Below, piece by piece: positions 52,903 through 62,276 of a DNA stretch of 64,000 bases (positions within the stretch are counted from its first letter, which is position 1; each line of letters begins with the position of its first letter). The position numbers and the translations under genes are program-made. The DNA is from Streptomyces sp. NRRL F-6492 (GTDB taxonomy: Bacteria > Actinomycetota > Actinomycetes > Streptomycetales > Streptomycetaceae): positions 62,001-126,000 of the forward strand of contig NZ_LGEG01000244.1 in NCBI RefSeq assembly GCF_001280125.1. Reading direction: 5' to 3'. Below the pieces are notes generated by a model, which ran no database searches, had not been told where the DNA came from, and saw only the letters and a list, made by a program, of their open reading frames with translations.

Positions 52903-54012
52903 CTAGTCCAGGTACCCCCTGAGCTGGTCCGCGTAGGCGTGGTCGCGGAGTTTGTTGAGGGTCTTGGACTCGATCTGGCGGATGCGTTCGCGGGTCACTC
53001 CGAAGAGCCGGCCTATCTCCTCCAGGGTGCGGGGGCGGCCGTCGTCGAGGCCGTAGCGGAGCTGGACCACCTTGCGTTCGCGTTCGTTGAGGGTGGAGAG
53101 GACGTCCTCCAGGTGGCGGCGCAGGAGGAGGAAGGCGGCGGACTCGACCGGGGAGGCGGCGTCGCCGTCCTCGATGAGGTCGCCGAGGGCGACGTCCTCC
53201 TCCTCGCCGACGGGGGTGTGCAGGGAGACCGGTTCCTGGGCGAGGCGGAGCACCTCCCCGATGCGCTCGGGCGGCAGGTCGAGCTGGGCGGCGACCTCTT
53301 CGGGGGTGGGCTCGTAGCCGCGTTCCTGGAGCATGCGGCGCTGGACGCGGATGACCCGGTTGATGAGTTCGACGACGTGGACGGGGACGCGGATGGTGCG
53401 GGCCTGGTCGGCGAGGGCCCGGGACATGGCCTGGCGGATCCACCAGGTGGCGTACGTGGAGAACTTGTAGCCGCGCGCGTAGTCGAACTTCTCGACGGCC
53501 CGGATGAGGCCGAGGTTGCCCTCCTGGACCAGGTCGAGCATGGTCAGGCCCCGGCCCACGTACCGTTTGGCGACGGAGACGACGAGGCGGAGGTTGGCCT
53601 CGATGAGTCTGCGCTTCGCGATCCGGCCGAGGACGACGAGGCGGTCCAGGTCGCCCGCGAGGCGGGTGTCGAGGTCGGGGGTGCCGGCCAGTTTCTCCTC
53701 GGCGAAGAGGCCGGCCTCGACGCGGCGGGCCAGTTCGACCTCCTCCTCGGCGGTGAGGAGCGGGATGCGGCCGATCTCGCGCAGGTACTGCCGGAAGAGG
53801 TCGGAGGAGGGGCCGTTGCCGCCGGGGTCCGGGCGGGCGCGCCGGGCCGCCGCCGGGATCGCGGGCTCCGCCGCGTCCTCCCCGTCCTCCACGCGCCCGA
53901 CGTCCTCCACGCCGTCGATGTCCTCGACGTCCCCGCCGGACTCTGCCCGGTCCTGCTGGTCCTGCTGGTCCTGCTGGTCCTGCTGGTCCTGCGGCACGGT
54001 CTGGGTCTGCAC
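52903..54012 (-). CDS. hrdA: Principal-type sigma-70 factor, HrdA-like
   Basis: 369 residues. Regions 1.2 ([18 protein letters not shown]), 2 ([39 protein letters not shown]), 3 and 4 ([18 protein letters not shown]) complete, so a group 2 sigma factor close to the housekeeping type. The GTG at 54012 has GGAGG 9 bases upstream; a longer frame from an ATG has no ribosome site. The N-terminal tail has a DQQ tripeptide repeat. The position next to dnaG and the ABC exporter pair matches HrdA in S. coelicolor as I recall; the name is inferred from this. Confidence 0.85.
   Translation of the reverse strand: MQTQTVPQDQQDQQDQQDQQDRAESGGDVEDIDGVEDVGRVEDGEDAAEPAIPAAARRARPDPGGNGPSSDLFRQYLREIGRIPLLTAEEEVELARRVEAGLFAEEKLAGTPDLDTRLAGDLDRLVVLGRIAKRRLIEANLRLVVSVAKRYVGRGLTMLDLVQEGNLGLIRAVEKFDYARGYKFSTYATWWIRQAMSRALADQARTIRVPVHVVELINRVIRVQRRMLQERGYEPTPEEVAAQLDLPPERIGEVLRLAQEPVSLHTPVGEEEDVALGDLIEDGDAASPVESAAFLLLRRHLEDVLSTLNERERKVVQLRYGLDDGRPRTLEEIGRLFGVTRERIRQIESKTLNKLRDHAYADQLRGYLD
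53949..53993. repeat. 9-bp microsatellite in the sigma factor N-terminus
   Basis: Five units of ggtcctgct (last unit ggtcctgcg), in frame, encoding DQQ repeats near residues 7-21 of the sigma factor. Confidence 0.9.
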
Positions 54013-54125
54013 GGCGGGCGACCTCCAGGAGGAGCGGAACGGCACCGTCATCCAGTGTGGGGTACGACACATCGCCGCCACGAGGGGCGTGCGGTGACTT
54101 TTTGAGTCCGCCGGGTGACCGAGCG

Positions 54126-56015
54126 TCAGAGCGCGGCGGCGCCGTCGTTCCGCAGGGACTGCCCGTACTGGGTGAGCACCCACAGTTCGTTCTGCACGGC
54201 GGCGACCTTCTCCGGGTCGCCGTTCTGGCCGAGGCGGGCCAGGGCGCCCTGGACGTCGCGGATGCGGCGGTCGACGGCGCGGAGGCGGACCTGGACGAGC
54301 TGGGCGCCCGCGTAGACCTCGTCGATCGTCTTGGCGAAGATCGTCTCGACGGCCAGCTCGGTGACGAGGGCGCGGACGGCGTCGTCGGGGGCGGCCGCGC
54401 GGACGGCGTCGAGGTAGTCGGCGGGGGCGCCGGTGGCGCCGCCCGCGTCCTGGACGCACTGGCGGACGGCCGCGTAGGGCGGGGCGGTGAACTCGTCGAT
54501 CCCGTAGGCGTCGAAGGCCGGGGAGACCAGTTCGGGCCGCTGGAGGGCGAGCTTGAGGAGTTCGCGCTCGGTGCGGTGGGCGGGGCTGCGCAGGTTGAGC
54601 GCGGGGCCGGGCTGTGCCGCGGGGGCCTGGATCTGCGGCATCTCGCGGCGCGGCCGGTCGTCCGTCCGGCCCCGGCCGCCGCGGTCCCGCTGCCACTGGG
54701 CGACCCGGCTGACCCGCTGCACGACGAACCGCTCGTCCATGATCCCGAGCATGCCCGCGAGCTGGACGGCGACGCCGTGCCGCACGGCCAGGTTCTTGAG
54801 CTTCGCGACGATCGGGGCGGCCTCGTCCAGGGCGGCGGCCCGGCCCGCCGGGGTCTCCAGGTCGTAGCGCCGCACGATCTGGCGGAGGGCGAACTCGAAG
54901 AGCGGGGTGCGGGGTTCGACCAGGTCCGCGACGGCCTCGTCGCCCTTGGCGAGCCGCAGGTCGCAGGGGTCCATGCCCTCGGGGGCGACGGCGATGTACG
55001 TCTCGGCGGCGAACTTCTGGTCGTCCTCGAAGGCGCGCAGGGCGGCCTTCTGGCCGGCGGCGTCGCCGTCGAAGGTGAAGATGACGCGGGCCGAGCCGTT
55101 GTCCATGAGGAGGCGGCGGAGGATCTTGACGTGGTCGCCGCCGAAGGCGGTGCCGCAGGTGGCGATGGCGGTGGTGACCCCGGCGAGGTGGCAGGCCATG
55201 ACGTCGGTGTAGCCCTCGACGACGACGGCCCGGCTGGCCTTGGCGATGTCCTTCTTGGCGAGGTCGATGCCGTAGAGGACCTGGGACTTCTTGTAGACCG
55301 GGGTCTCGGGCGTGTTGAGGTACTTGGGGCCGTTGTCGTCGTCGCGGAGCTTGCGCGCGCCGAAGCCGACGATCTCGCCGCCGACGTCCTTGATGGGCCA
55401 CATGAGCCGGCCGCGGAAGCGGTCGATGGGGCCCCGGCGGCCGTCCTGGGAGAGCCCGGAGAGGATCAGCTCCTTGTCGGAGAAGCCCTTGCCGCGCAGG
55501 AAGCGGGTGAGGTGGTCCCAGCCGGCCGGGGAGTAGCCGACGCCGAAGTGCTCGGCGGCGGCCTGGTCGAAGCCGCGCCCGGCGAGGAACTTCCGGCCGA
55601 TCTCGGCCTCGGCGGAGCCGAGCTGCTCGGCGTAGAAGCGGGCGGCGGCCTGGTGGGCCTCGATCAGGCGGATGCGTTCCCCGCGCTGGTGGCCGGGGTT
55701 GTAGCCGCCCTCCTCGTACCGCAGCGTGATGCCCGCCTTGGCGGCGAGGCGCTCGACCGTCTCCGAGAAGGAGAGGTGGTCGATCTTCATCACGAAGGCG
55801 ATGGTGTCGCCGCCCTCCTGGCAGCCGAAGCAGTGGAAGAGTCCCTTGCTCGGGCTGACCTGGAAGGAGGGCGACTTCTCGTCGTGGAAGGGGCAGAGCC
55901 CCTTGAGGTTCCCGCCGCCCGCGTTGCGCAGCTGGAGGTATTCGGACACGACGGCGTCGATCGGGACGGCGTCCCGCACCGCCTTCACGTCGTCGTCGTT
56001 GATCCTGCCTGCCAC
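54126..56015 (-). CDS. dnaG: DNA primase DnaG
   Basis: 629 residues. N-terminal zinc-binding CHC2 domain ([11 protein letters not shown] ... [10 protein letters not shown]), RNA polymerase domain with TOPRIM motif [11 protein letters not shown] and [11 protein letters not shown], and a C-terminal helicase-binding domain after a charged linker (about 430-480, [16 protein letters not shown]). Makes RNA primers for replication. Upstream of the sigma factor on the same strand (113-base gap), echoing the dnaG-sigma association of many bacteria. Confidence 0.97.
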   Translation of the reverse strand: MAGRINDDDVKAVRDAVPIDAVVSEYLQLRNAGGGNLKGLCPFHDEKSPSFQVSPSKGLFHCFGCQEGGDTIAFVMKIDHLSFSETVERLAAKAGITLRYEEGGYNPGHQRGERIRLIEAHQAAARFYAEQLGSAEAEIGRKFLAGRGFDQAAAEHFGVGYSPAGWDHLTRFLRGKGFSDKELILSGLSQDGRRGPIDRFRGRLMWPIKDVGGEIVGFGARKLRDDDNGPKYLNTPETPVYKKSQVLYGIDLAKKDIAKASRAVVVEGYTDVMACHLAGVTTAIATCGTAFGGDHVKILRRLLMDNGSARVIFTFDGDAAGQKAALRAFEDDQKFAAETYIAVAPEGMDPCDLRLAKGDEAVADLVEPRTPLFEFALRQIVRRYDLETPAGRAAALDEAAPIVAKLKNLAVRHGVAVQLAGMLGIMDERFVVQRVSRVAQWQRDRGGRGRTDDRPRREMPQIQAPAAQPGPALNLRSPAHRTERELLKLALQRPELVSPAFDAYGIDEFTAPPYAAVRQCVQDAGGATGAPADYLDAVRAAAPDDAVRALVTELAVETIFAKTIDEVYAGAQLVQVRLRAVDRRIRDVQGALARLGQNGDPEKVAAVQNELWVLTQYGQSLRNDGAAAL

Positions 56016-56041
56016 GCGTGAAGTCTACGGGGAGGGAGTGA

Positions 56042-57304
56042 CTACGGGAGCAGCCCGTCCAGGGGGACGGAGGGGTCCGCGAGGGCCTCGGGGTCCACCC
56101 GGGCGCGGGAGCGGATGAGGTTCTGGATCGGCTCTGTGACGTCCCACACGTTCACGTTCATCCCGGCGAGGACGCGCCCGTCCTTGAGCCAGAAGGCGAC
56201 GAACTCGCGCTTGCCGGTGTCGCCGCGGACCACGACCTGGTCGTACGAGCCGGGGGGCGCCCAGCCCGAGTACTCCATGCCCAGGTCGTACTGGTCGGAG
56301 AAGAAGTAGGGCACCCGGTCGTACGAGACGTGCCTGCCGAGCATGGCGCGGGCGGCGGCGGGGCCGCCGTTGAGCGCGTTGGCCCAGTGCTCGACGCGGA
56401 GCCGGGTGCGGAGCAGCGGGTGGTGGGCGGCGGCCACGTCCCCGGCGGCGAAGACGTCGGGGTCGGAGGTGCGCAGGGACTCGTCGACGGCGACGCCGCC
56501 GCCGTCGGCCCGGTCGACGAGGGCGAGCCCGGAGTTCTCGGCGAGGGCGGTGCGGGGGGCGGCGCCGATCGCGGCGAGGACGGCGTGCGCCGGGTGCTCC
56601 TCGCCGTCGTCGGTGCGGACGGCGAGGACCAGGCCGTCCTGGCCGACGATCTCGGTGAGCCGGGCGCCGAAGTGGAAGCGGACGCCGTGGTCGCTGTGGA
56701 GGTCGGCGAAGAGCTGGCCGAGCTCGGGGCCGAGGACCCGGTGGAGCGGGGTGGGGTCGGCCTCGACGACGGTGACCTCGGCGCCGTAGCCGCGGGCGGC
56801 GGCGGCGACCTCCAGGCCGATCCAGCCGCCGCCGGCGATCACCAGGTGCCCGTTGTCCCGGCCGAGGCCGGCGAGGACCTGGCGGAGCCGGTCGGCGTGG
56901 GCGAGCCGGCGCAGGTGGTGGACGCCGGTGAGGTCGGTGCCGGGTACGTCGAGGCGGCGGGGCTCGGAGCCGGTGGCCAGGAGCAGCTTGTCGTAGCGGA
57001 TGACGGTGCCGTCGCCGAGGCGGACCGTGCGGGCCTCGCGGTCGACGGCGGTGACGGCCTGCCCGAGGTGCAGCTCGACGTCGTTCGCCGCGTACCAGGC
57101 GGGCTCGTGGACGAAGGCGTCGTCGCGCTCCTTGTCCCCGGTGAGGTAGCCCTTGGAGAGGGGTGGGCGCTCGTAGGGGTGGTCGCGTTCGTCGCCGATG
57201 AGGATCACCCGGCCGTTGAACCCCTCGGCGCGCAGGGTCTCCGCCGCCTTGGCCCCTGCCAGGCCCCCGCCGACGATGACAAAGGTCTGATCTGCGTCGA
57301 CCAC
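56042..57304 (-). CDS. FAD-dependent NAD(P)H oxidoreductase (ferredoxin reductase-like)
   Basis: 420 residues. Two dinucleotide-binding sites, [15 protein letters not shown] near the start and [17 protein letters not shown] at about 150; [13 protein letters not shown] is the FAD-binding block; the C-terminal reductase domain ends VPLDGLLP. Resembles putidaredoxin/rubredoxin reductases. GTG at 57304 has GAGGAGG about 7 bases upstream. Electron acceptor unknown; no ferredoxin gene is adjacent. 26 bases upstream of dnaG on the same strand. Confidence 0.88.
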   Translation of the reverse strand: MVDADQTFVIVGGGLAGAKAAETLRAEGFNGRVILIGDERDHPYERPPLSKGYLTGDKERDDAFVHEPAWYAANDVELHLGQAVTAVDREARTVRLGDGTVIRYDKLLLATGSEPRRLDVPGTDLTGVHHLRRLAHADRLRQVLAGLGRDNGHLVIAGGGWIGLEVAAAARGYGAEVTVVEADPTPLHRVLGPELGQLFADLHSDHGVRFHFGARLTEIVGQDGLVLAVRTDDGEEHPAHAVLAAIGAAPRTALAENSGLALVDRADGGGVAVDESLRTSDPDVFAAGDVAAAHHPLLRTRLRVEHWANALNGGPAAARAMLGRHVSYDRVPYFFSDQYDLGMEYSGWAPPGSYDQVVVRGDTGKREFVAFWLKDGRVLAGMNVNVWDVTEPIQNLIRSRARVDPEALADPSVPLDGLLP

Positions 57305-57431
57305 GTCGTTTCCTCCTCGTTGCGACCGGTTCCAACCTACGCCCCCGGGCGTTCGTCCGGCCGTACCGCCCCGGGGCCGCATGCGAGCGTCCCGCACGGA
57401 GGGGAACGGCGGAAGAGGGCCGTACGCTCCC

Positions 57432-58745
57432 TCAGCGCACGGGCGGGTGGAGCAGGCGGGAGTGGAGGGCGCGGGCGGAGGCGTCGGTGAGGGAGGCGAT
57501 CTGGTCCACGATCACGCGCTTGCGGGCCCGGTCGTCGGGCGCCGTGTCGAAGGCGGCGCGGAACTGCGGTTCGAGTCCGTCGGGGGCGCGGGCGACGAGG
57601 GCCTCGGCCAGTTCGGCGACGACGATCCGCTGGTCGGCGCGGAGGGCCTCCTGCTCGGCGCGCTGCATCACGTACCGGACGGCGACGGCCTTGAGGACGG
57701 CGCACTCGTTGCGGGTCTCGCGGGGGACGACGAGTTCGGCGCCGTACCGGGTGAGACGGCCCGACCCCCACTCCTGCCGGGTGGCGCCCTCGGCGGCGAG
57801 GCAGAAGCGGCCGATGAGCTGGCTGGTGGCGTCCTTGAGGCGGGCCTGGGCGACGGCCGAGCCGTCGTAGCCGTGCGGCCACCACTCCTGGCCGATGAGC
57901 CGGTCCAGGGCCTCGGCCAGCTCCTGCGGGTCGGTGTCCGCGGGGACGTAGCGGCCGATGGCGACCTGCCAGATGTCGGCGCGCTCGGGCTCGGCGAGGA
58001 GGAGGTCGGGGTCGATGTGCCCGGCGTGCAGGCCGTCCTCGAAGTCGTGGACCGAGTAGGCCACGTCGTCGGACCAGTCCATGACCTGGGCCTCGAAGCA
58101 CTTGCGGTGGGCGGGGGCGCCCTGCCGGATCCACTCGAAGACGGGCAGGTCGTCCTCGTACACGCCGAACTTGGGCGAGCCGGGGTCCTGGGGGTGGCCG
58201 CCGCGTCCCCAGGGGTACTTGGTGGCGGCGTCGAGGGCGGCCCGGGTGAGGTTGAGGCCGACGCTGACGAGCTCGCCGCCGGCGTCCTTGACGAAGCGCT
58301 TGGGCTCGATGCGGGTGAGGAGGCGGAGCGACTGGGCGTTGCCCTCGAAGCCGCCGCAGTCCTTGGCGACGTCGTTGAGGGCCTGCTCGCCGTTGTGCCC
58401 GAAGGGCGGGTGTCCCATGTCGTGGGAGAGGCAGGCGGCCTCGACGAGGTCGGGGTCGCAGCCGAGGGCGGCGCCGAGCTCGCGGCCGACCTGGGCGCAC
58501 TCCAGGGAGTGGGTGAGGCGGGTGCGGGGGCTGGCGTCCCAGATCTGACCGCGGGTGCCGGGGGTGACGACCTGGGTCTTGCCGGCGAGGCGGCGGAGCG
58601 CGGCGGAGTGCAGCACCCGGGCGCGGTCGCGCTGGAAGGCGGTGCGGCCCGGCTGCTTGTCGGGCTCGGGGTCCCAGCGCTCGGTCGCGGCGGCGTCGTA
58701 TCCGGGGGTGTCGGCGGTGTCCTTGGTGTCCTTGATGCCTTCCAT
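57432..58745 (-). CDS. dgt: Deoxyguanosinetriphosphate triphosphohydrolase (dGTPase)
   Basis: 437 residues. HD-domain enzyme cleaving dNTPs (typically dGTP) to nucleoside and triphosphate: [16 protein letters not shown], the metal motif [16 protein letters not shown], and the downstream [17 protein letters not shown]. Complete. Part of a minus-strand series dgt, FAD oxidoreductase, dnaG, sigma factor. Confidence 0.95.
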   Translation of the reverse strand: MEGIKDTKDTADTPGYDAAATERWDPEPDKQPGRTAFQRDRARVLHSAALRRLAGKTQVVTPGTRGQIWDASPRTRLTHSLECAQVGRELGAALGCDPDLVEAACLSHDMGHPPFGHNGEQALNDVAKDCGGFEGNAQSLRLLTRIEPKRFVKDAGGELVSVGLNLTRAALDAATKYPWGRGGHPQDPGSPKFGVYEDDLPVFEWIRQGAPAHRKCFEAQVMDWSDDVAYSVHDFEDGLHAGHIDPDLLLAEPERADIWQVAIGRYVPADTDPQELAEALDRLIGQEWWPHGYDGSAVAQARLKDATSQLIGRFCLAAEGATRQEWGSGRLTRYGAELVVPRETRNECAVLKAVAVRYVMQRAEQEALRADQRIVVAELAEALVARAPDGLEPQFRAAFDTAPDDRARKRVIVDQIASLTDASARALHSRLLHPPVR

Positions 58746-58781
58746 GTCCCCGAAGGTAACCGGAGGGACCGACAGAAGCGC

Positions 58782-59579
58782 TCAGACGGCGGTCAGTTCG
58801 CGCGCGCGGGTGGCGGTGCGGACGGCGAGCGCGCGGTCGTGGCGGTGCAGGACCAGGCGGGCGAGGGCCGGGTGGGCGCCGAGCGGCGCGGCCGCGATCC
58901 AGGGGGCGTGGGCGGCGGCGCGGGCGGCGAAGAGGCCGGGGGCGGTGAAGCAGGAGGCGACCGCGACGCGATGGCGGCCCCGGGCGGCGAGGGCGGCGAC
59001 GGCCTCGGGGACGGTGGGCGCGGCGGCGGAGGCGTACGCGGGGACGACGGGGACGCCGAGGCGCTCGCCGAGGAGGGCGGCGATGCGGCGGGTCTCGGCG
59101 CCGGACCGGGGGTCCCGGGAGCCGGCGGCGGCGAGGACGACGCCGGTGGTGCGGCGGTCGTGCTCCCCGGGGGTCCAGCCCGCTTCGGCCAGGCGGCCGG
59201 CGAGGGCCTCGGCGAGGAGGGGGTGGGCGCCGAGGGGCTCGGCGACGCGGGCCCGGAGGCCGGGTGCGGCGGCGACGGCGGCGGGCAGGTCGTGGGTGAC
59301 GTGGTGCCCGGGGGCGAAGAGGAGGGGGACGAGGACCGCCTCCCGGCCCTCGGCGGCGAGGCCGGCGAGGGTCTCGTCGAGGAGGGGCGCGTTCAGCTCG
59401 ATGTGGGCGAGGCGGACGTCGAGCCCGGGACGGAGCTCGCGGACGCGGTCGAGGAGCCGGAGCAGGGTGGCGCGGGCGCGCGGGTCGCGGCTGCCGTGGC
59501 CGACGGCCACGAGGGTCGCCGGGCGGCGGGCGGCGGCGGGAGCGGTGCGGTGGTGCGCGGGAGCGGTGCGGTGGTGCAT
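58782..59579 (-). CDS. Sirohydrochlorin chelatase (CbiX/SirB type)
   Basis: 265 residues. Two CbiX half-domains: LVAVGHGSRDPRA with the metal-binding His, VPLLFAPGHHVTHDLP, and the second copy VVLAAAGSRDPRS ... VASCFTAPGLF. Inserts iron (siroheme) or cobalt into sirohydrochlorin. Siroheme is needed by nitrite and sulfite reductases, which fits nasA 2.7 kb away. GAGGAGG precedes the ATG. N-terminus has a duplicated HHRTAPA, from a 21-bp repeat at about 59537-59578. Confidence 0.88.
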   Translation of the reverse strand: MHHRTAPAHHRTAPAAARRPATLVAVGHGSRDPRARATLLRLLDRVRELRPGLDVRLAHIELNAPLLDETLAGLAAEGREAVLVPLLFAPGHHVTHDLPAAVAAAPGLRARVAEPLGAHPLLAEALAGRLAEAGWTPGEHDRRTTGVVLAAAGSRDPRSGAETRRIAALLGERLGVPVVPAYASAAAPTVPEAVAALAARGRHRVAVASCFTAPGLFAARAAAHAPWIAAAPLGAHPALARLVLHRHDRALAVRTATRARELTAV

Positions 59580-59686
59580 GGCGGGTGTACCTCCTCATGG
59601 GACTTCCCCCGCGGGCGGCCGTACGGACGCACCCGGCCGGATCCCTCCGGGGGGGGCGGCCGCGGGGCGGGGTGGCTGCGCCCGGC

Positions 59687-59770
59687 GTCGTCGGCGGGGC
59701 TGTGCCCGGCGCGGTCGGCGGGGCTGTGCCCTACGGCGTCAGCGGGCCTGTGCCCGGCAACGTCGGCGGG
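59687..59770. repeat. 24-bp tandem repeat downstream of the WTPES protein gene
   Basis: About three and a half imperfect 24-bp units with gtcggcggggctgtgccc, overlapping the last codons of the small repeat protein. Confidence 0.75.
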
Positions 59771-60075
59771 CGGATGCCGGGCGGGAGCTTCCGGGGCTCC
59801 GGCGTCCGGAACTCCGGTGTCAGGGTCCCCGGCGTCCAGGTCCCCGGCGTCCAGGACTCCGGTGTCCAGGACTCCGGTGTCCAGGACTCCGGTGTCCAGG
59901 ACTCCGGTGTCCAAGGCTCCGGCGCACGGGGCCCCGGCGCACGGGGCCCCGGCAGAGGGCGCTCCGTGCGGCGGGGGCCGTACGGGTGTACCTCGCCGAG
60001 CCTGGTTCCGAGGTGCTCGGTGATGCTGCCGAGCAGCTCGGCGGTGGTGTCGAACGTGCTGTCCGGCTCCGTCAT
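59731..60075 (-). CDS. Small protein with WTPES pentapeptide repeats
   Basis: 114 residues, no family recognised. The first 40 residues look like a normal soluble protein (MTEPDSTFDTTAELLGSITE ...), followed by a Pro-rich region, then tandem pentapeptides WTPES/WTPGT/WTPGTL, and a Pro-rich tail. The repeats come from 15-bp DNA units. Weak AGGATCGG ribosome site. It could be a real gene with a variable tail or a short conserved gene whose end has been replaced by repeat expansion. Confidence 0.5.
   Translation of the reverse strand: MTEPDSTFDTTAELLGSITEHLGTRLGEVHPYGPRRTERPLPGPRAPGPRAPEPWTPESWTPESWTPESWTPESWTPGTWTPGTLTPEFRTPEPRKLPPGIRPPTLPGTGPLTP
59800..59949. repeat. 15-bp tandem repeat, ten units
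   Basis: Ten contiguous 15-bp units, best copies cggtgtccaggactc (four identical or nearly so in the middle), ends diverged to cggcgcacggggccc. In frame with the minus-strand small protein. Confidence 0.9.
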
Positions 60076-60164
60076 GGACCGATCCTGCGGGTCCCGCGTT
60101 GCCTGCCCGTTGCGCCGGGGTCACGGCTGTTTTCCGCGACCTCACGGCCGCCGCGCGCGTCCTG

Positions 60165-60629
60165 TCAGGACGGTCCGGGGCGCCACACGTACCGGACGTC
60201 CGGCTCGCGTTCCTCGTTGCGCGAGCCGTCGGTGTGCTCGGCGGCGACGAAGCCGTGCCGCTCGTAGAAGCGCCGCGCCGGGGCGTTGACCTGGAACGTC
60301 CAGAGCTCCAGGCCGGCCGGGCGGCGCCGCTTGGCCAGGTCCACGAGCCGGTCGCCGACGCCCCGGCCGCGCCACGGCGGGTCGACGTAGAGCTGGTCCA
60401 GGTCACCGTCGTCGAGGACCATCACGGCGACGGCCGCGTCCCCTGCCGTCGCCACCCAGGTCTCCTCGTGGGGGACGACCACCTCCCGGAACCAGGCCCT
60501 GACCTGGTCGTCGGTGTGCGCCCGGCGCACGTCCGGGAGCGCCGCCGCGTAGGAGCGCAGCCAGACCTCGGCCACCGCGGCGGCGTCGGAGCCGGTCGCG
60601 CGGCGGAGGACGAGGTCGTCGGTCTTCAT
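60165..60629 (-). CDS. GNAT-family N-acetyltransferase
   Basis: 154 residues. GNAT motifs: LRRATGSDAAAVAEVWLRSY at the N-terminus, DQLYVDPPWRGRGVGDRLVDLA (acetyl-CoA loop), LWTFQVNAPARRFYERHGFVA. Substrate unknown. ATG at 60629; the longer frame has no ribosome site. Divergent from the aquaporin-like gene. Confidence 0.88.
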   Translation of the reverse strand: MKTDDLVLRRATGSDAAAVAEVWLRSYAAALPDVRRAHTDDQVRAWFREVVVPHEETWVATAGDAAVAVMVLDDGDLDQLYVDPPWRGRGVGDRLVDLAKRRRPAGLELWTFQVNAPARRFYERHGFVAAEHTDGSRNEEREPDVRYVWRPGPS

Positions 60630-60695
60630 CGTTTCCACGGTCTTCACCGTCCGGATCGTACGGACCCCGCACGCCTCCCCTCCCCTCTTTTTTCC

Positions 60696-60720
60696 TTCCG
60701 GATCACGGAATATCTTTTCC
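60696..60720. promoter_or_regulatory. Palindrome upstream of the aquaporin-like gene
   Basis: TTCCGGATCACGGAA (perfect 5-bp arms) overlapped by GGAA-TATCTT-TTCC, immediately before the start codon at 60724 in an A/T-rich gap. Candidate regulator site. Confidence 0.4.
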
Positions 60721-60723
60721 ACC

Positions 60724-61446
60724 ATGAGAATGTCCCCCGCGTCGCTCCCCCGGCGCGCCGCCGCCGAGTTCATCGGCACCGCCGCCCTCGTCGCCGTCGT
60801 CGTCGGCTCCGGCATCCGCGCCGACTCCCTCAGCCAGGACACCGGCGTCCGGCTGCTCGCCAACGCCTCCGCCTCCGCGCTCGGCCTCGGGCTGCTCATC
60901 GCCCTCATCGGCCCGCTCTCCGGAGCCCACTTCAACCCCGTCGTGACGCTCTCCGAGTGGTGGTCCCGGCGCCCCGGCCGCGGCGGGCGCGAGGCCCTCG
61001 CCTACATCGCCGCCCAGCTCGCGGGGGCCGTCGCGGGCGCCCTGCTCGCCGAGGCGATGTTCGGCCGGGCGCCCGGCGCCTGGGCCACCGAGCCCCGCAC
61101 GGGGCTCCACCTGCTGCTCGGCGAGGCCGTCGCCACCGCCGGGCTGGTCCTGGTCGTCCAGGGGCTGCGCCACATCGGCCGTCCCGGCCTCGCGCCGGTC
61201 GCCGTGGCCGGCTACATCGGCGCGGCGATCTGGTTCACCTCCTCCGGTTCCTTCGCCAATCCGGCGGCCACCGTCGGCCGTTCCCTCTCCGACTCCTTCA
61301 CCGGGATCGCGCCCTCCTCGGTGCCCGCCTTCGCCGCCGCGCAGCTCCTCGGGATGCTGGGCGGCCTGGTCCTGGCCGGTGTGCTCTACGGAACGGACCG
61401 GGCGTCCGGTGAACCGAACCCGGCCGGGGCGCGTCGGACGGGGTGA
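60724..61446 (+). CDS. Aquaporin/MIP-family channel
   Basis: 240 residues, six membrane segments. Two half-helix motifs: NPV in SGAHFNPVVTL (first motif altered from NPA) and NPA in SFANPAATVGR. The wide arginine after the second NPA is conserved. May pass water, small polyols or metalloids; related genes sit in arsenic operons, but no ars gene is visible here. Start at 60724 or 60730. Confidence 0.85.
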   Translation: MRMSPASLPRRAAAEFIGTAALVAVVVGSGIRADSLSQDTGVRLLANASASALGLGLLIALIGPLSGAHFNPVVTLSEWWSRRPGRGGREALAYIAAQLAGAVAGALLAEAMFGRAPGAWATEPRTGLHLLLGEAVATAGLVLVVQGLRHIGRPGLAPVAVAGYIGAAIWFTSSGSFANPAATVGRSLSDSFTGIAPSSVPAFAAAQLLGMLGGLVLAGVLYGTDRASGEPNPAGARRTG

Positions 61447-61480
61447 CAGCACACCCGTTCCCGTCCCTGGAGGTTCCCGC

Positions 61481-62170
61481 ATGCCGGCACGGTTCACCCG
61501 GTGGCTCCCCCGCACCGTCCGGGCCCGCCGCCGCGCCGTCCAGGCCGTGGTGGCGGGCGCCGTCCTCGCCCTCCTGCCCGCCACCTGGATGCACACGGCC
61601 GCCGCCGGGAAGCTCCGTACCACCGCGGACGTGCCCGCCCGGGACGTCGCCGTGGTCTTCGGCGCCGGCCTGTGGAAGGGGCGCCCCACCCCGTACCTCG
61701 CGCACCGGCTCGACACCGCCGCCGAGCTGTACCGCACGGGGAAGGTGCGGGTCCTCCTCGTCACCGGCGACAACAGCCGGACCGCGTACGACGAGCCCAG
61801 CGCCATGCGCGCGTACCTCACCGAGCGCGGGGTGCCGGACGGGCGGATCGTCAGCGACTACGCGGGCTTCGACACCTGGGACTCCTGCGTCCGGGCCCGG
61901 AAGGTCTTCGGCGTCGACCGGGCCGTCCTCGTCACCCAGGACTTCCACGTCAAGCGGGCCGTCGCGCTGTGCGGCCGGGCGGGCGTCGACGCGTACGGGG
62001 TCGGGGCCGCCGAACCGCACGACCTCACCTGGTACTACGGCACCACCCGGGAGGTCCTCGCGGCGGGCAAGGCCGCCCTCGACGCCGGTCTGCGGCCCGA
62101 TCCGCACTTCCTCGGCCCGGAGGAGAAGGGCGTCACGGAGGCGCTGGCCTCCCCGGAGCCGACCCGCTGA
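61481..62170 (+). CDS. YdcF/SanA-like (DUF218) membrane-anchored protein
   Basis: 229 residues. N-terminal membrane anchor (about 19-38), then the DUF218 fold: VAVVFGAGLWKGRPTPYLAHRLDTAAELYRTGKV, LLVTGDNSRTAYDEPSAMRAYL, LVTQDFHVKRAV. SanA relatives affect envelope permeability (vancomycin tolerance) in enterobacteria; role here unknown. ATG at 61481 has GGAGG 7 bases upstream. Follows the channel gene by 34 bases. Confidence 0.88.
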   Translation: MPARFTRWLPRTVRARRRAVQAVVAGAVLALLPATWMHTAAAGKLRTTADVPARDVAVVFGAGLWKGRPTPYLAHRLDTAAELYRTGKVRVLLVTGDNSRTAYDEPSAMRAYLTERGVPDGRIVSDYAGFDTWDSCVRARKVFGVDRAVLVTQDFHVKRAVALCGRAGVDAYGVGAAEPHDLTWYYGTTREVLAAGKAALDAGLRPDPHFLGPEEKGVTEALASPEPTR

Positions 62171-62227
62171 GGCGGGACCGCCCTCACCCTCCGCCGCCCG
62201 CCCGGCGGAGGGCATGGCACCGCGCCC

Positions 62228-62265
62228 GTAATACGCCGCGCCGCCCCGCGTAACACTCCCGTCCC
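62228..62265 (+). promoter_or_regulatory. Candidate GlnR boxes upstream of nasA
   Basis: GTAAT at 62228 and GTAAC at 62250 are 22 bases apart, the a-site spacing of tandem GlnR boxes (GTnAC-n6-GAAAC-n6 repeated). The b-sites are poor. nasA is a known GlnR target in S. coelicolor, so nitrogen control is plausible. Confidence 0.45.
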
Positions 62266-62276
62266 ACCCTGGCGGC

